A stretch of 64,000 nt of DNA from Mercurialis annua. Lineage: Eukaryota > Streptophyta > Magnoliopsida > Malpighiales > Euphorbiaceae. Location: the NCBI RefSeq assembly GCF_937616625.2, contig NC_065571.1, positions 50,453,651 to 50,517,650 of the forward strand, read 5' to 3'. The position numbers and the translations under genes are program-made. Of the stretch, positions 45,300-57,157 are shown in pieces (the stretch's first letter is position 1; the number at the start of each line of letters is the position of its first letter). The notes beneath the pieces were generated by a model that saw only the letters and a list, made by a program, of their open reading frames with translations, had not been told where the DNA came from and made no database searches.

Positions 45300-46388
45300 T
45301 TAGTTACAATTTGGTCCCCAAAGTACCTCAACAAAAACAGAGGCACACTCTGCCTCTGAAACAGAACACTCTCCGACTCTCTTCAATATCTCCAGTTTCA
45401 ATTCTTGCTTTTCTCCATGATCCAACCCTTCTCCAACTTCAACACTCACCGCAAATCTCCTCACACACTCTGCCAATTCATCTCCACCTTCCAATCTTTG
45501 CAATTCCATTAATTTCTCAACCAACCCTTCTTCAACCATAGCTTCAACCGCTTCTTTTCGACCCAAATACGCAATTTCACAGACGCAATCCATTGCAGAA
45601 CCTTTAATCTCCGACCTCAAAAGGCTTACAATTCTTGGAATTTCTCCGTCCAGTTCAATCTCATCAATCAATGGAGTTTTGATCAATCTTATAAGTGAAG
45701 TCAGTACTTCAATGGAGCAAACCGAAGCCATAGATATTAAAGATTGAACAATTGGACCCATTAACACTAATCCAACAAAAACATCTCGGTTGAATTTAAC
45801 TAAATTAACTATACAAATTGCAGATTGTTCTCTGATTCTCTTTGAGCAAGTCGTGTCGCATAGTAAAAATTCAAGAATTGAAAACCCTTTTGCTCGTAAA
45901 ACCAGTTCTTGAAAATCACTATCAAATCCCAATAGTAACCGACTCTCGAATTCTTTTAAGACTCTCAATTTTTCTTCTTCGTTTGCCATTTCTTGATCTT
46001 GAGTTATCTTTACGAAGTTAAATACGATTTCTTGATCGACACGGGTCTGCACTTCGGTTTCGAGTGCACAAGCAACTCGGTAGATTCTGTAGTTGATTAT
46101 TCGGCGACGGATGATGGAGTTGAGGCAGTAGCCGTTGGATTTTTTGTGGGATTCGAGTATGGTTTTGAGGGAGCGTAGAAACTGATTGATTTTAGAGAGT
46201 TTAGGGTTGTTAGAGAAGATGGTGAGGTGTTGTCTTTGAAGGTTTAGTAAAGCTTCAGTGGCGAGTTGGGGGTTGTGGGTGATGGAAATTGAACTGTGTT
46301 CGAGCTTTTTTGAGGCTTTTTTAAGAGAATGGAGAATTGATAGTAATGGGTTAGTGGTGGTGACTTTAAGCTGTGATGATTGTTCCAT
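45300..46388 (-). CDS. ARM-repeat protein, intronless
   Basis: 362 codons from the ATG at 46386-46388. The N-terminal third (residues 1-110) is helical and contains a Leu-rich stretch with INQFLRSLKTILESHKKSNG; the rest reads as armadillo-like helices (KRIREQSAICIVNLVKFN, IEVLTSLIRLIKTPLIDEI, GEIPRIVSLLRSEIKGSAMD, CVCEIAYLGRKEAVEAMVEE). There is no U-box, signal peptide or membrane segment. Known: plants have a large set of ARM proteins related to PUB E3 ligases but lacking the U-box; a role for this one cannot be given. A Mutator-like element inserted 115 bp upstream of its start, so promoter sequence may have been displaced. Confidence 0.8.
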   Translation of the reverse strand: MEQSSQLKVTTTNPLLSILHSLKKASKKLEHSSISITHNPQLATEALLNLQRQHLTIFSNNPKLSKINQFLRSLKTILESHKKSNGYCLNSIIRRRIINYRIYRVACALETEVQTRVDQEIVFNFVKITQDQEMANEEEKLRVLKEFESRLLLGFDSDFQELVLRAKGFSILEFLLCDTTCSKRIREQSAICIVNLVKFNRDVFVGLVLMGPIVQSLISMASVCSIEVLTSLIRLIKTPLIDEIELDGEIPRIVSLLRSEIKGSAMDCVCEIAYLGRKEAVEAMVEEGLVEKLMELQRLEGGDELAECVRRFAVSVEVGEGLDHGEKQELKLEILKRVGECSVSEAECASVFVEVLWGPNCN

Positions 46389-46502
46389 GGCTGCTTTGGA
46401 TTCGCGCCGTAAGCAGATCGGTAAAGCGCGGTAGAGATGAATTTGTTAGGATATAAGCAGTTGAGAAAACGACGGCGTTTGAAGTAGGAAATGAGAATAA
46501 TG

Positions 46503-47175
46503 AACAAAGGATCAATTCACCCCCTCAACTTGGCACGAAATATCAAAAGAGTCATTTCTACCGTTTTTGGTCAAACTAACCCGCAACTTGCATTTTTGTA
46601 TCAAAACATCCAAAGAGAGTGGGTTATCACTCCCCCTTAAACTATGTAAAACCAAATCAATTTAGCCCTCCGCTCACACCAAAAACCGCTCAATTTCCAT
46701 CGGAAACCACCTGAATTCTTTTTACTGTTGCCAGAGCAGACTCATCTGGGTCTGCTCCTTTAACGGCAGAGTAGACCCATCTGGATCTGCTCCTCAACGA
46801 GGATATGGTGCTCCTCTCCTCTGACGAGGAACACCAGCTCCTCGTTGAGGAGCAAATCTGCTCTTCAGGGGAGGAGCATATTTGCTCTCTGAAGAGCATA
46901 TTTGCTCCTTGCCGAAGGAGCAGTACTCCTCCCCTGGTGTTAAACTACTGGTGTTAAATTAATTTTTAGGTTTTATTTTGTAATTTTTTATAATAATGAC
47001 TATTTCAGACTTTAAACTAAGAGAGTGTGTTTCAAACACAGATTGAGAGTGGGAGAGACAAAAAGGGTTAATTTGACCGAAAAACGCAAGTTGCGGGTCT
47101 GTTTGATCCAAAAATGGTAGATTTGACTTATTTGATATTTTGTGTCAAGTTGAAGGGCTGAATTGATCCTTTGTT
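46503..47175. mobile_element. Second Mutator-like element with GAGGAGC core (TSD ATGAGAATAATG)
   Basis: Arms start AACAAAGGATCAATTCACCC and end GAATTGATCCTTTGTT, running about 130 bp with CAACTTG, ATATCAAA and CGCAACTTGC words in both. The flanking direct repeat ATGAGAATAATG (46491-46502 and 47176-47187) is exact over 12 bp. The core (about 46733-46945) is again a mosaic of GAGGAGC and GCTCCTC hairpins. Ends and core relate it to the element at 7824-8881. Confidence 0.88.
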
Positions 47176-47254
47176 ATGAGAATAATGATTTTGCTGAAAT
47201 AAAATGAAAAAAGGTTCATCTTGATACCTAAACTTATACGTAAACAATACTTAA

Positions 47255-47638
47255 TGGGTTAAATACATTGGAGGTTAGCGAACTTCAATTTATTTATTTA
47301 AGGTTATCAAACTTTAATTTCTATTTGAAAAATATATTTTAGATCTAATTTTACTGATGTGGTGATCTAAATTAGAATATTTAAAAATATTTTTCACATT
47401 AATAATCTAATTATACGTCATGGATTGCTAGTAACCATTTTTAAATAAAATATATAATTTGGTAATGTTTTCCGTTGCAACGAACATTCTTAAATTAGAT
47501 GACCGCATAAGTAAAATAAGATGAGAAAAATCGTTATGAGATAAAAATTAAAGTTTGATGACCTTAAAAAAATAAATTAAAATTTAATATTCTTTTTGAA
47601 ATAACTTAGAAATTTAGTAACCTCCATATATTTAGTTC
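47255..47638. mobile_element. Mutator-like MITE (TSD AATACTTAA)
   Basis: Arms TGGGTTAAATACATTGGAGG and (inverted) GAACTAAATATATGGAGGTT, with CATCAAACTTTAATTT-type words further in. AATACTTAA flanks both sides (47246-47254 and 47639-47647). It lies 80 bp from the GAGGAGC element. Confidence 0.8.
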
Positions 47639-48030
47639 AATACTTAAACTATTTTAATCATCAATAGTAAATAATATAGATAGCACCGACATAGATACAA
47701 CAAAAAAGCACCTAAACGAATACTGTAAAAACTAAAATTTTATGTTCAAAACACTAAAATTTCAAGATTGAATAAAATGTCTACTACCTTTTTTTTAATT
47801 CAAAAGAATGGTTTTTATATTTACATTAATTAGAAATTACAATCTCTATTTCTAGATCAATTTTCTTTCAAATTGGATTATTGCGGTCCCATTTTGTTTA
47901 ATTTTGGAGGTCATTGTTATAAAAATAAAAAAAAGATTGTCCTCAATTGATTTAGATAATTATGATTTAATCAATAACGACACATAAATTTAAGGACCTA
48001 TATGAACCTTTGATCCAAAGAAAATAACCC

Positions 48031-48038
48031 GCATATAC
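48031..48038 (+). promoter_or_regulatory. P1BS-like site upstream of the purple acid phosphatase
   Basis: GCATATAC fits GNATATNC, the site of PHR1-type phosphate-starvation regulators, 263 bp before the ATG. A single match in AT-rich DNA can be chance. Confidence 0.4.
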
Positions 48039-48300
48039 CTTTGCTTACGGACTTCCCCGACCCGACTGTGACAGTTCAACAAACCGCTCGCTGTTATCTT
48101 ACGCCTATGCTCAAAAAGTCTCCATCTTTGAACTGTCAAAAATCTCTACAGTTTCTTTTCATGCCCCATTCTCCGTCTCTTACCCGAATCATTAACCAAT
48201 TCAGGTACCCATTAGTTTTATGATTTACCTTTACGCTAATTTTTGCTCGTAAAATTTGTTCGATTTTGAAGATCAGTAAGAACATTAGAAAATAAAAGCA

Positions 48301-51075
48301 ATGCAGTTGCTTCAATTTGTTGCTGTATTATTTTCATTCTTGAATTTCTCGGAAAATGTAAATGCGGGTATGACGAGTTCATTCACTCGTTCTCAAGCGC
48401 CGTCTACTGATATCCCTCTTGATAATCAAGTATTTGCCGTTCCAAAGGGTTATAATGCTCCCCAGCAAGTAAGTTTTTTTTTGTTTAATTAAATTTCGGT
48501 GATTGAATTTTGGATTTTAAGATGTGTTTTTTTAGTTTAATATGATTGGTGGGTTGTTGTTGATTTAGCTGCATATTACTCAAGGTGATTATGATGGAAA
48601 GGCTGTGATCATTTCTTGGGTTACTGCTGATGAACCCGGTTCGAACAGTGTGGAGTATGGTACATTGGAGAAGAGATATGAGTTTCATGCTCGGGGGAGT
48701 GTGAAGAACTATACGTTTTATAATTATACTTCGGGTTATATTCATCACTGTCTTGTGGATGGACTTAAGGTTAGAGGTGTTGATTAATTGAATTTTTGAA
48801 TTGGCATTATAGTAGGGTGTTTAAGTTTAACTTGGTATCTTTGCGTGTTTTAGTATGATACGAAGTATTATTACAAGATTGGAGAAGGTGATTCATCTCG
48901 TGAATTTTGGTTTCGAACTCCTCCGGAGATTGATCCGGATGCTCCTTATACTTTTGGAATTATTGGTGAGATTTTTGTTTCATACTTGTCTCTTGATTAC
49001 TGTCTCACTTGAAGTTTACTGCTTAATGAGTGCTGTATGTAGTCTTGAAACAATGTGTCTTTAAATTTGTTCTTGAAACTCTTGTGCTGCGGTTTTTTGA
49101 AGAGCATTTAGTTAGTCTAGAATACTGTTTTATGTAGATTGTTCTTGTTCTTGATTGGTTTGTGAAATTTTAGGTGATTTGGGTCAAACATATAATTCTC
49201 TATCCACTCTTGAGCATTACATGCGGAGTGGGGGACAGACTGTCTTATTTGTTGGTGATCTCTCTTATGCTGATAGATATCAATACAATGACGTTGGTAT
49301 CCGATGGGATTCATGGGGCCGTTTTGTTGAGAACAGTACTGCATATCAGCCATGGATTTGGTCAGCTGGGAATCATGAGATAGAGTACATGCCGGACATG
49401 GTATTTGAATTTTTTGTGTTCGTTCTGTTGGTCCCTTTTATTAACATTTCTTTATGTCATGCTGGCTCTAATTTTTTCATTATTCGTTACCTCATTCACG
49501 TGTCCATTTTTATAGGGGGAAGTTGTTCCATTTAAATCATATTTGCATAGATTTGCTACTCCCTACACTGCCTCAAAAAGCAGCAATCCTCTTTGGTATG
49601 CCATACGGCGGGCATCTGCTCACATCATTGTCCTCTCTAGCTATTCTCCTTATGGTAATATTATTTTAACTAGCTTTCCTTTGTTGTTTATCAACTAAGT
49701 AGTATGGACACTTCATTTGATCAACGTTTTCCGTTACAGAAACGTGTCGGATACTTGGCGTTTTTGAGATGAGACTTCATGTTAACATAGGAAATCTTAA
49801 AATAACACTGTTATACTGTGTCCGCGTCCGTGTCTGTTTCCCGTATCTGTGTCCGTGCAACATAGTTTATCAATCAGATACTTTTTGCAGCTCTAATTGA
49901 AGTAGAAATGATAGCGACTTTCATTAGCATTTTTAAACTTTAAATTTTGCTTTGTCTTTCTGTAATATACTCGTTACTATATGTTATATTGTTATGTGGA
50001 TCTTAAGAATTTGCATAACTTTTTAATTAGCGAAATACACTCCTCAATGGAGATGGCTGAGAGAGGAGTTTAAGAGAGTGGACAGGGAGAAGACACCTTG
50101 GCTTATTGTACTGATGCACGTGCCTATCTACAATAGTAACGTTGGTCACTACATGGAAGGTGAAAGTATGCGTTCCGTGTTTGAGAACTTGTTTGTCCGT
50201 TTCAGAGTTGACTTCATTTTTGCTGGCCATGTGCATGCTTATGAGCGATCAGTATGTATATTCTCCCCTCGTTTTATATTTCTATAAAAGAAAAAAGATT
50301 AGCTGATTTCTAAATTCTTGTGATAAACATGTTGGCAGAAAGAAAATTTATTTTGAAGACTTTACTTTATCTCATAAAAGGTGATGTCAACCTGCAGTAT
50401 CGCATTTCAAATATACACTACAATGTGACAAGTGGTGATCGATATCCTGTACCTGACAAATCAGCCCCAGTTTACATAACTGTCGGAGATGGAGGAAATC
50501 AGGAAGGTCTTGCTGGAAGGTGATAAATATTGTAATATTTACATTTTTAAATTAAAATACCTGGAATTGGGATTTCACTGGATTCTTTGAGATATTATTA
50601 ACCTGCCGGATGAAGCTCTTAGATATGCTATGCAATTCCAGGTTTTGGGACCCACAGCCAGATTATTCTGCCTTCCGTGAAGCCAGTTATGGTCATTCAA
50701 CTTTAGAAATCAAGAATAGAACGCATGCAATCTACCACTGGAACCGAAATGACGATGGCAGAAAAGTACCAACTGATTCAGTAATTTTCCATAACCAATA
50801 CTGGTAAGTATTTTTGTTGTTGTTTTTGTTTGATCTCCTTAGAAAGTGATATGTTTCAGTGTTGCATTAGGCCATAAAATTTAAAATTGATCGATAAATT
50901 TTTAGTAACCTGGAAAACTCACCTGTCCTATAATTTCATAGAGCTTTTGCTTTTTGCTAAAAACATGATATTTAGTTCATTCTACGATATAAAGCACGGT
51001 AGTGGATTGTCCTGCAGGGCAGGCAATCTGCACAGGAGGAGACATCTTAAGGCTAGAAGACGTATCAGTAACTGA
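48301..51075 (+). CDS. Purple acid phosphatase (plant high-molecular-weight type)
   Basis: Nine exons: 48301-48468, 48569-48769, 48854-48965, 49174-49400, 49516-49654, 50031-50251, 50398-50519, 50642-50803 and 51018-51075, joining to 469 codons. Seen: a signal peptide (about residues 1-22), a fibronectin-like N-terminal domain ([17 protein letters not shown]), and all five metallophosphatase blocks: GDLG (Asp162), GDLSYADRY (Asp189, Tyr192), GNHE (Asn227), LMHVP (His312) and GHVHAYERS (His349, His351). The C-terminus has [20 protein letters not shown] and [23 protein letters not shown], then a basic tail rich in Arg. Known: secreted or vacuolar dinuclear Fe/Zn enzymes that release phosphate from esters, often induced by phosphate shortage. 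N-glycosylation sequons (NYT, NVT) are present. Confidence 0.94.
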
Positions 51076-51782
51076 ACTTGTTGGATAAAAAGCTGTTTGA
51101 TTCAGCTTGCACGCTTATGAATACTGTACGCATAGTATTTGCAGACTCCGTAATTACTAATCCAGTACAGTGATTGCTAAGAACATATGTGGACTTCGAC
51201 AGTTCAGTTGGGAAACATTACACATCTGCAGGTGCCGGGAAACAGCTATTATGTCGTTAACAAGCTCATGTACTTCTCATATCCCATGTAGAGGAATGTG
51301 TTAATATTTTTAGTTGTATTAATCATGAAATTTATGAATTTGCTTCCCTAGGCAAGTTCACTGATTCGTTTTTGAAATGTAAGTAAGTTGACAATTATTA
51401 GATGTTAGTATTGTGCTTCCGGATACTCCAAAATTCAAAATTTCTTGCAATAAGATGCTCTACACTATAATTTCTGATTTTGGATGCTCTACACTGCAAT
51501 CTTTTATACTGTACTGCAGCAGAATGCTAATAGTTCTACTGCCATATCAAAGATTAATTTTATTTTTAATTCAGTTCCTCAAATTTTTCTCCGAGCAGTG
51601 AAAGTGGGAACTGTAATAAGAATTCAAGAACATATATTATACAGGAGGTAAGAATATATCTGGCAATTCTTTCTCATTCATCTTTTATCCTTTTTACAGC
51701 TTCAATTATGAGCAAACCTTATTTTCGGACATCTCGTCTTTTTTACAGCTTCAGATCCGGCAAACCCTACTGATGTAATCTG

Positions 51783-54700
51783 TCAAACTTCGCGTAATTT
51801 AAGCTGCGGTGTCCATTTGAGATGCAAGGAAATCTTTCCGGATTTAGTACCATCTATTGGAAAACTGTCCTGAAATTCTCCTTCTAATAGAACCCTGGTG
51901 AGTGTCATTATGACTCTTCCTATTTTATCCTGAAGGATTTGCAAACTTCAGTGTTACTACTTCCAATAAGGCATATAAACAATATATGTTAAAACGGAAA
52001 TAAAAATGGTGAAATAGAAACCGGTGAAATGATATTTTTATAAGAATTAGAGTTTCAGAAGTATTTCCAGAAAATGAAAACAAATCATTTGAGCTATTAC
52101 CTTTCCAAAAGTGTCATGGTCCCAGACTTCCAACATTAACATATCATGTAATGCATCCTCCACAACGAAGTCGAATGTTTGATTCCAAACTGGATTAAGA
52201 TTCTCATTTACAACCTGAGAAAACATAATGGATTAACTAATTTAGTGAGAAAAAAGAAAATGAAAAAATAAAACAAATATAAAGAGATGAACAATTATGT
52301 TGCATGAAACTTGTCATATCCTATGTTTTGGCGTTTTGTTTCCATTTCCGGATACCATTACGAATCTCCAAAAAGTTTATATATTTATAAGGATAATCAC
52401 TATTGCTCCATGAGTTTATATCTGAACTACTTTTTTCCTATAAATTTAGAAAATTACTATTTCCCCCTCACATTTTAGTTTTTTATTTAACTAATTAAGG
52501 GATTTCAGTTATGTAAAATATAAAAAGTCAAGGGAAAATATTGATTTTTCAAAATTGATGGAGAAACAATAATTCGGACGTAAACTCATGGGGATAATAG
52601 TAACTAATCCTATTTATAATATAGTCTTAAATAGTTGTTTCGCCATTTTTTTCTTTTAGCATTTCCGTTTCCATGCAACATATATGATCAGCGTAAACCG
52701 GAAATTTTAGATCTTACCCTCGTTCTGAATTTTGATTCTGATTTTTTCATATGAAGAACAACATAAGGATCAGCTTTTCCTGTCAAGTCTACCACTGGCA
52801 ACTTCTCTGCAGATATCACACTAACCGATAGTACCCCTCGAACTATAACGTTTTTTTTCTTAGGAGAGTTAGGTTTCTTAAGAGTACTGACTCCTAAATC
52901 TTCAGTTCCACTCTTAATAGCCTTTTCCAAAGACGTCAATTGATAATCACCATTAAAAGGATTCATCAAGCTGCTCTCTGTGCCGAATGGACAGTATAAA
53001 AGCTCCAACTGAATCTATCGACAAGGTATAACAATAACATTTTCGAGATCAAGAAAATAAAATATACTCATCAAGATCAAGATCAAGTGGCAGTTTAGCT
53101 TCTGACCTGACCCCTGTATTTAGTATCTCTCTGAAACTCCAAATCCTTGACTAGTTTCAACCATACACCCTTCACTTTTCCAGGTTCAAGATCCTTTAAT
53201 GCTACTTGAGCAATGCCAATGAGTTCCGAGGCTTGAATTCCTTCATCATCGAAAACTCTTACCGTCAAGTGTTGAGTCGATGGATCTTCGACTATGAACT
53301 CGAAGTGTTCATTCCAAATAGGATTCAATTGGTTGCTCTAAAGAACATTACAATTGAGTTATTATTACCAATCAAACAGAAAACAAAAGGACAATGATTT
53401 TGTCTTACAATTGTTTTGCTCGTTCTCATTCTGTCACGGAGTGGACGTATGAAAACAACTGCATAAGGATCAGATTTCCCGATAATATCTTTGTTAGTTA
53501 ACTCTTTGCCTTGTACAAGCTTCACTTCCAGTTTTCCGACAGGCTTCACCTCCAGGTCACTGAGATTGCAAAACTTAAATTGCATTACAAAATCTAAAAT
53601 AATTCATGCTGCCGATAAAACTGCAGGATGCATATACCTGTAATCACCGGGTAATATCGATACAATTTTCCGAACTGGCCACGTTATAGAATCTTCAATA
53701 GCATCCCGAATAGTTTCCTAAACATATTAACAAAAAATCATCAGTAAACTTACAAGTCAATAGTTATGAATTACACTATTTAATGTTCACAGACCTCAAT
53801 AGCATCAGATAATCCTGGTATTGCTGATATTTCGCCACCGACAACTTTAAGCGTAAAATCCAGCTTTTTCTGCAGAAACAATCACACGAGAATCATAAAC
53901 ATCTACCTATGTACTTGATTAAACATGCATAAACAACTTGTTCTTAAAAACTCACCTTATGTCTCAATGAATAAGAAATGGCTCCAAAACCAGGAAATTC
54001 TTCAACTAATGGTTTGAAAATTAACCTGAAAACCCCAGTGAATCCAATATTTTTAACCTATAAGTAGTTATGAGAGCTTTTGTCAAATATAGTAACTAGA
54101 AAAATCAGCAGATTTAGCTAAGCAATAATTTATATACGAGTTTACCTGTACAGGTAGCGCGACACCAACTCGGGTATTGATATCGATAACAATATTTGGA
54201 TTGCCATCCCATTGCATTTCCAACTCCATGGTCACACACCCATCTCCACTTTCCTCTTCAACAATCGAAATTCCTGCGCGATAATCACTACTTCTGCTCA
54301 TCTCATTGATCAACGATGCAATCAAAATAAGTGTTTGTATAAACTCATCAAACAGACTACTAACCTGTAAGCTGTGGAGCTACAGTACCAAGGGTTAATT
54401 TCGAAAACTTGAGAGAGGATAGTATAGCTGGTCTATACTGTTCAAGAATTGGCTCCACATTGCTTCTTATCAATTCTGATGCTGCCTATGCAAAATTGTC
54501 AAATAAGCCACATTTTGGTGTCACTTCTAAAACTCTGAAACCTCTATATTTATAACTTGTTCTTACAAAAAATATCGTTTCGCTCGAATTATTGGTATAC
54601 CTGATCAACATAAGGCCAAATCTTGTCAAGCTGGAGATTAAGCCAAGTTAACTGCAATCAATCAAAACAGAAACTAACGTTAGATCATGAGGTTCTAACA

Positions 54701-55041
54701 AAGAAAAATTCGTTATTGCAGAATGGGGCTTTTAAACTTAACTTTTGTCTCTGTGAAAAAACAACCCATGATGGATATAATTCTGCAGGTAATAATTTTC
54801 TGGAATCCTCCACTGTCATTCTTGCAAATGCAGCTATTATTTTTGCCTGGCCGGAAAAACAAAACCATTACAATAATAACCTAACAGAAACAGAACATAT
54901 CATGGCAAATATATATATAGTGAGAGAGTGATATACCAATTGAGACCGATGTAGAGATCGGATATTCTGATAACGAGCAAATGCTACGATTAATCCAATT
55001 CCGGTGGATATTCCGATGAACATTCCGACCAAGAAAGACAT
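51783..55041 (-). CDS. Synaptotagmin-5-like protein (SMP plus two C2 domains)
   Basis: Thirteen exons on the minus strand: 54937-55041, 54742-54846, 54601-54651, 54365-54485, 54146-54273, 53956-54057, 53795-53869, 53638-53717, 53409-53559, 53107-53337, 52718-53008, 52101-52214 and 51783-51929, giving 566 codons. Seen: an N-terminal membrane anchor (SFLVGMFIGISTGIGLIVAF), the SMP lipid-transfer domain at about 68-250 (LTWLNLQLDKIWPYVDQ, MQWDGNPNIVIDINT), C2A at about 256-380 (KDIIGKSDPYAVVF, DDEG) and C2B at about 440-550 (VDLTGKADPYVVL, WDHDTFGKDKIG), with Asp ligands present. Known: ER-plasma membrane contact-site tethers. Odd: the exon 2-3 junction. The frame needs exon 2 to end at 54742, but the GT starts there, so canonical splicing drops one base and meets a stop. 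Confidence 0.88.
52391..52610. mobile_element. Mutator-like MITE in a synaptotagmin intron (TSD TATTTATAA)
   Basis: Arms GGATAATCACTATTGCTCCA left and (inverted) GGATTAGTTACTATTATCCC right, both followed by CATGAGTTTA. TATTTATAA flanks both sides (52382-52390 and 52611-52619). Confidence 0.8.
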
Positions 55042-56324
55042 TTTTTTATATATTTATAGAATTAACTTCTCTGTTCTTCTGATATTATAACAATGTCGAC
55101 AGTAAAAGAAGAATTGGATCAAGAGGAGGAAATTAATTTGGTTTTTAAATAAAATTTATATGATTAGCATTATTAATTTTTGAATCTTCTGTTTCAAGTT
55201 ATCGATCACATCTGCATAACACAAAAAGAAGAAAAGTAATCATCTGATTTTTCTTTTTTCTTTCTCTGTCTTTCAGTTTTAGGCCATGTATTTTTGTGAT
55301 ATTATGAAATCGACCCTATTCTTTTGTTTTTAGCTAGCTATTGACTATGGAGAAATAGCAAGCGAAGTATGTAAATGACAGTAAAGAAGAAGATTTGGGG
55401 TATAAAGAAGATATTTGAAATGTTAGGGGTGAGAGTGAGAGGAAGAGAAAAAGCAGGGAGAATAAGAAAAAAGTAGAGTTCAGGTGGGAATCTGATTCTT
55501 AGGTTGCTTGTTGTGATCGCCCTTTTGATGCCAACTGTAATACCTGTCAGCATGACACGTATACTATTTCATTTTGCGAGGATACTGACGATTAGTTGAC
55601 TTTTTTACAAATTGACCATGGCCAAGGGAGAATACTAGCCGCCACGTGGATTGTTGAGATAGTGTGAGTCACAAACGTCTATTTGATGACTGTGTCAGTT
55701 TAAAGGACTTTTAAATTGTCATTTGACTATCATAAAATGACGTGTAATATACAGCCTAGCAAGCACTCATGACCTGTTCTTTCCACATCAGCTTATATGA
55801 TGACACTATACACGCCACCTCTCCAATCCAGTAGGTGCGCATGAGATACGTGGAATGAAAAATTCTTAACTCAACTAAATCCACCCTAACATATGACATA
55901 ATTATTTATAAAAGCCACATTGATGATTAATTTATACTATATTTTATGTTCACAAAAATTAGTTCTATATTGTCTAAAAATAATATAACTGTAACTAATT
56001 AAAGATTATATATAATCACGTTATTTGTCATATTTAAATGAATGGTTCATATTTTTTACATAATAAATCCTAATTTTTTTTTGGTATCCGATGATTAAGT
56101 GATATATCAACTATGTCGAAAACCGATTGCACAACATATTGGACATCATATTTACATGCTAGAAGGACCATCGTAAAAATACAATTAAAATAGAATCAAA
56201 AATATGCGATTAGAGTTTTTTTCTTTTCTGTAAAATGTCTATACAGTTTGAGACGAATTAGTTTAAATGTAAAAAGTTTAAAAATACTATTTTATTGTTG
56301 AAATCCGTTTAAAATACCTCATAC
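55042..56324. other. Intergenic: promoter side of the synaptotagmin gene
   Basis: AT-rich, with no gene seen. The first few hundred bases should include the 5' UTR and promoter of the synaptotagmin gene (read to the left). Confidence 0.5.
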
Positions 56325-56333
56325 TTAAATAAA

Positions 56334-56625
56334 AGGTTAATTGCTAGTTAATACACAAACTTTATCCCAATTTGCAATTACAACACGAACTTTAAAACTT
56401 AGCAAATTGGTACACCGATTTTCATTTTTTGGCAAATTGATACACCGAACTGGAAAAACACTAACGTGGATATTGTCATATACAGCCACGTGTTGTTGTA
56501 TGATTGGTCGGTGTACTAATTTGCCAAAAAAAATGAAAGTTGGTGTACTAAATTGCCAAGTTTCAAAGTTCGTGTTGTAATTGCAAATTAGGATAAAGTT
56601 CGTGTATTAATATGCAATTAACCCC
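56334..56625. mobile_element. Mutator-like MITE (TSD TTAAATAAA)
   Basis: Arms AGGTTAATTGC and GCAATTAACCCC, extending about 100 bp inward with CACGAACTTT/AAAGTTCGTG and GCAAATTGGTACACCGA words. TTAAATAAA flanks both sides (56325-56333 and 56626-56634). Confidence 0.85.
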
Positions 56626-57157
56626 TTAAATAAATAATCAAGCGATTTAATCCACTAGTTTTAATAATATTGAAAATTTTCTTTTATTCAAATAGAATTA
56701 AAAAAAAGGGTAAAACTTATAATTTAATGAAATATAAATAAAACTATACTAATTTGTCAAAGTAAAATGAAATCAATTAATTAAAAAAATTCATTCAACT
56801 TTTAATAATATTTTTATTTTTTTTACAATATTTTGGGCGTATCCCTCAAATCATTGGGGCGGTGCTAGATGTAGCTTTTCTCCTGGAAAAGATGCCTAAT
56901 ATTTACAACGCTCATGATATTTTTCCAATATTTTTTGATAGCTTTTTTATATTTCTCTATAAAAATGAATTTATCGAATAATTTTAATTATATAATATAA
57001 TATAATCATCATTAATTTTTTTACTCATGTCATGTGTTGATCTTAACTATTATTATCTCAAATATTATACTCTTAATTATAACTAATAAGAAAATTACCA
57101 TAATTTAAGAATAATCATTTTTCTTTTCGTTAAAAAATAATCAAAAGTAAAAAAAAC

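Noticed and set aside
55338..55553. Hydrophobic 71-codon frame upstream of the synaptotagmin gene
   Set aside because: Composition fits T-rich promoter DNA, there is no family resemblance and no splice partners.
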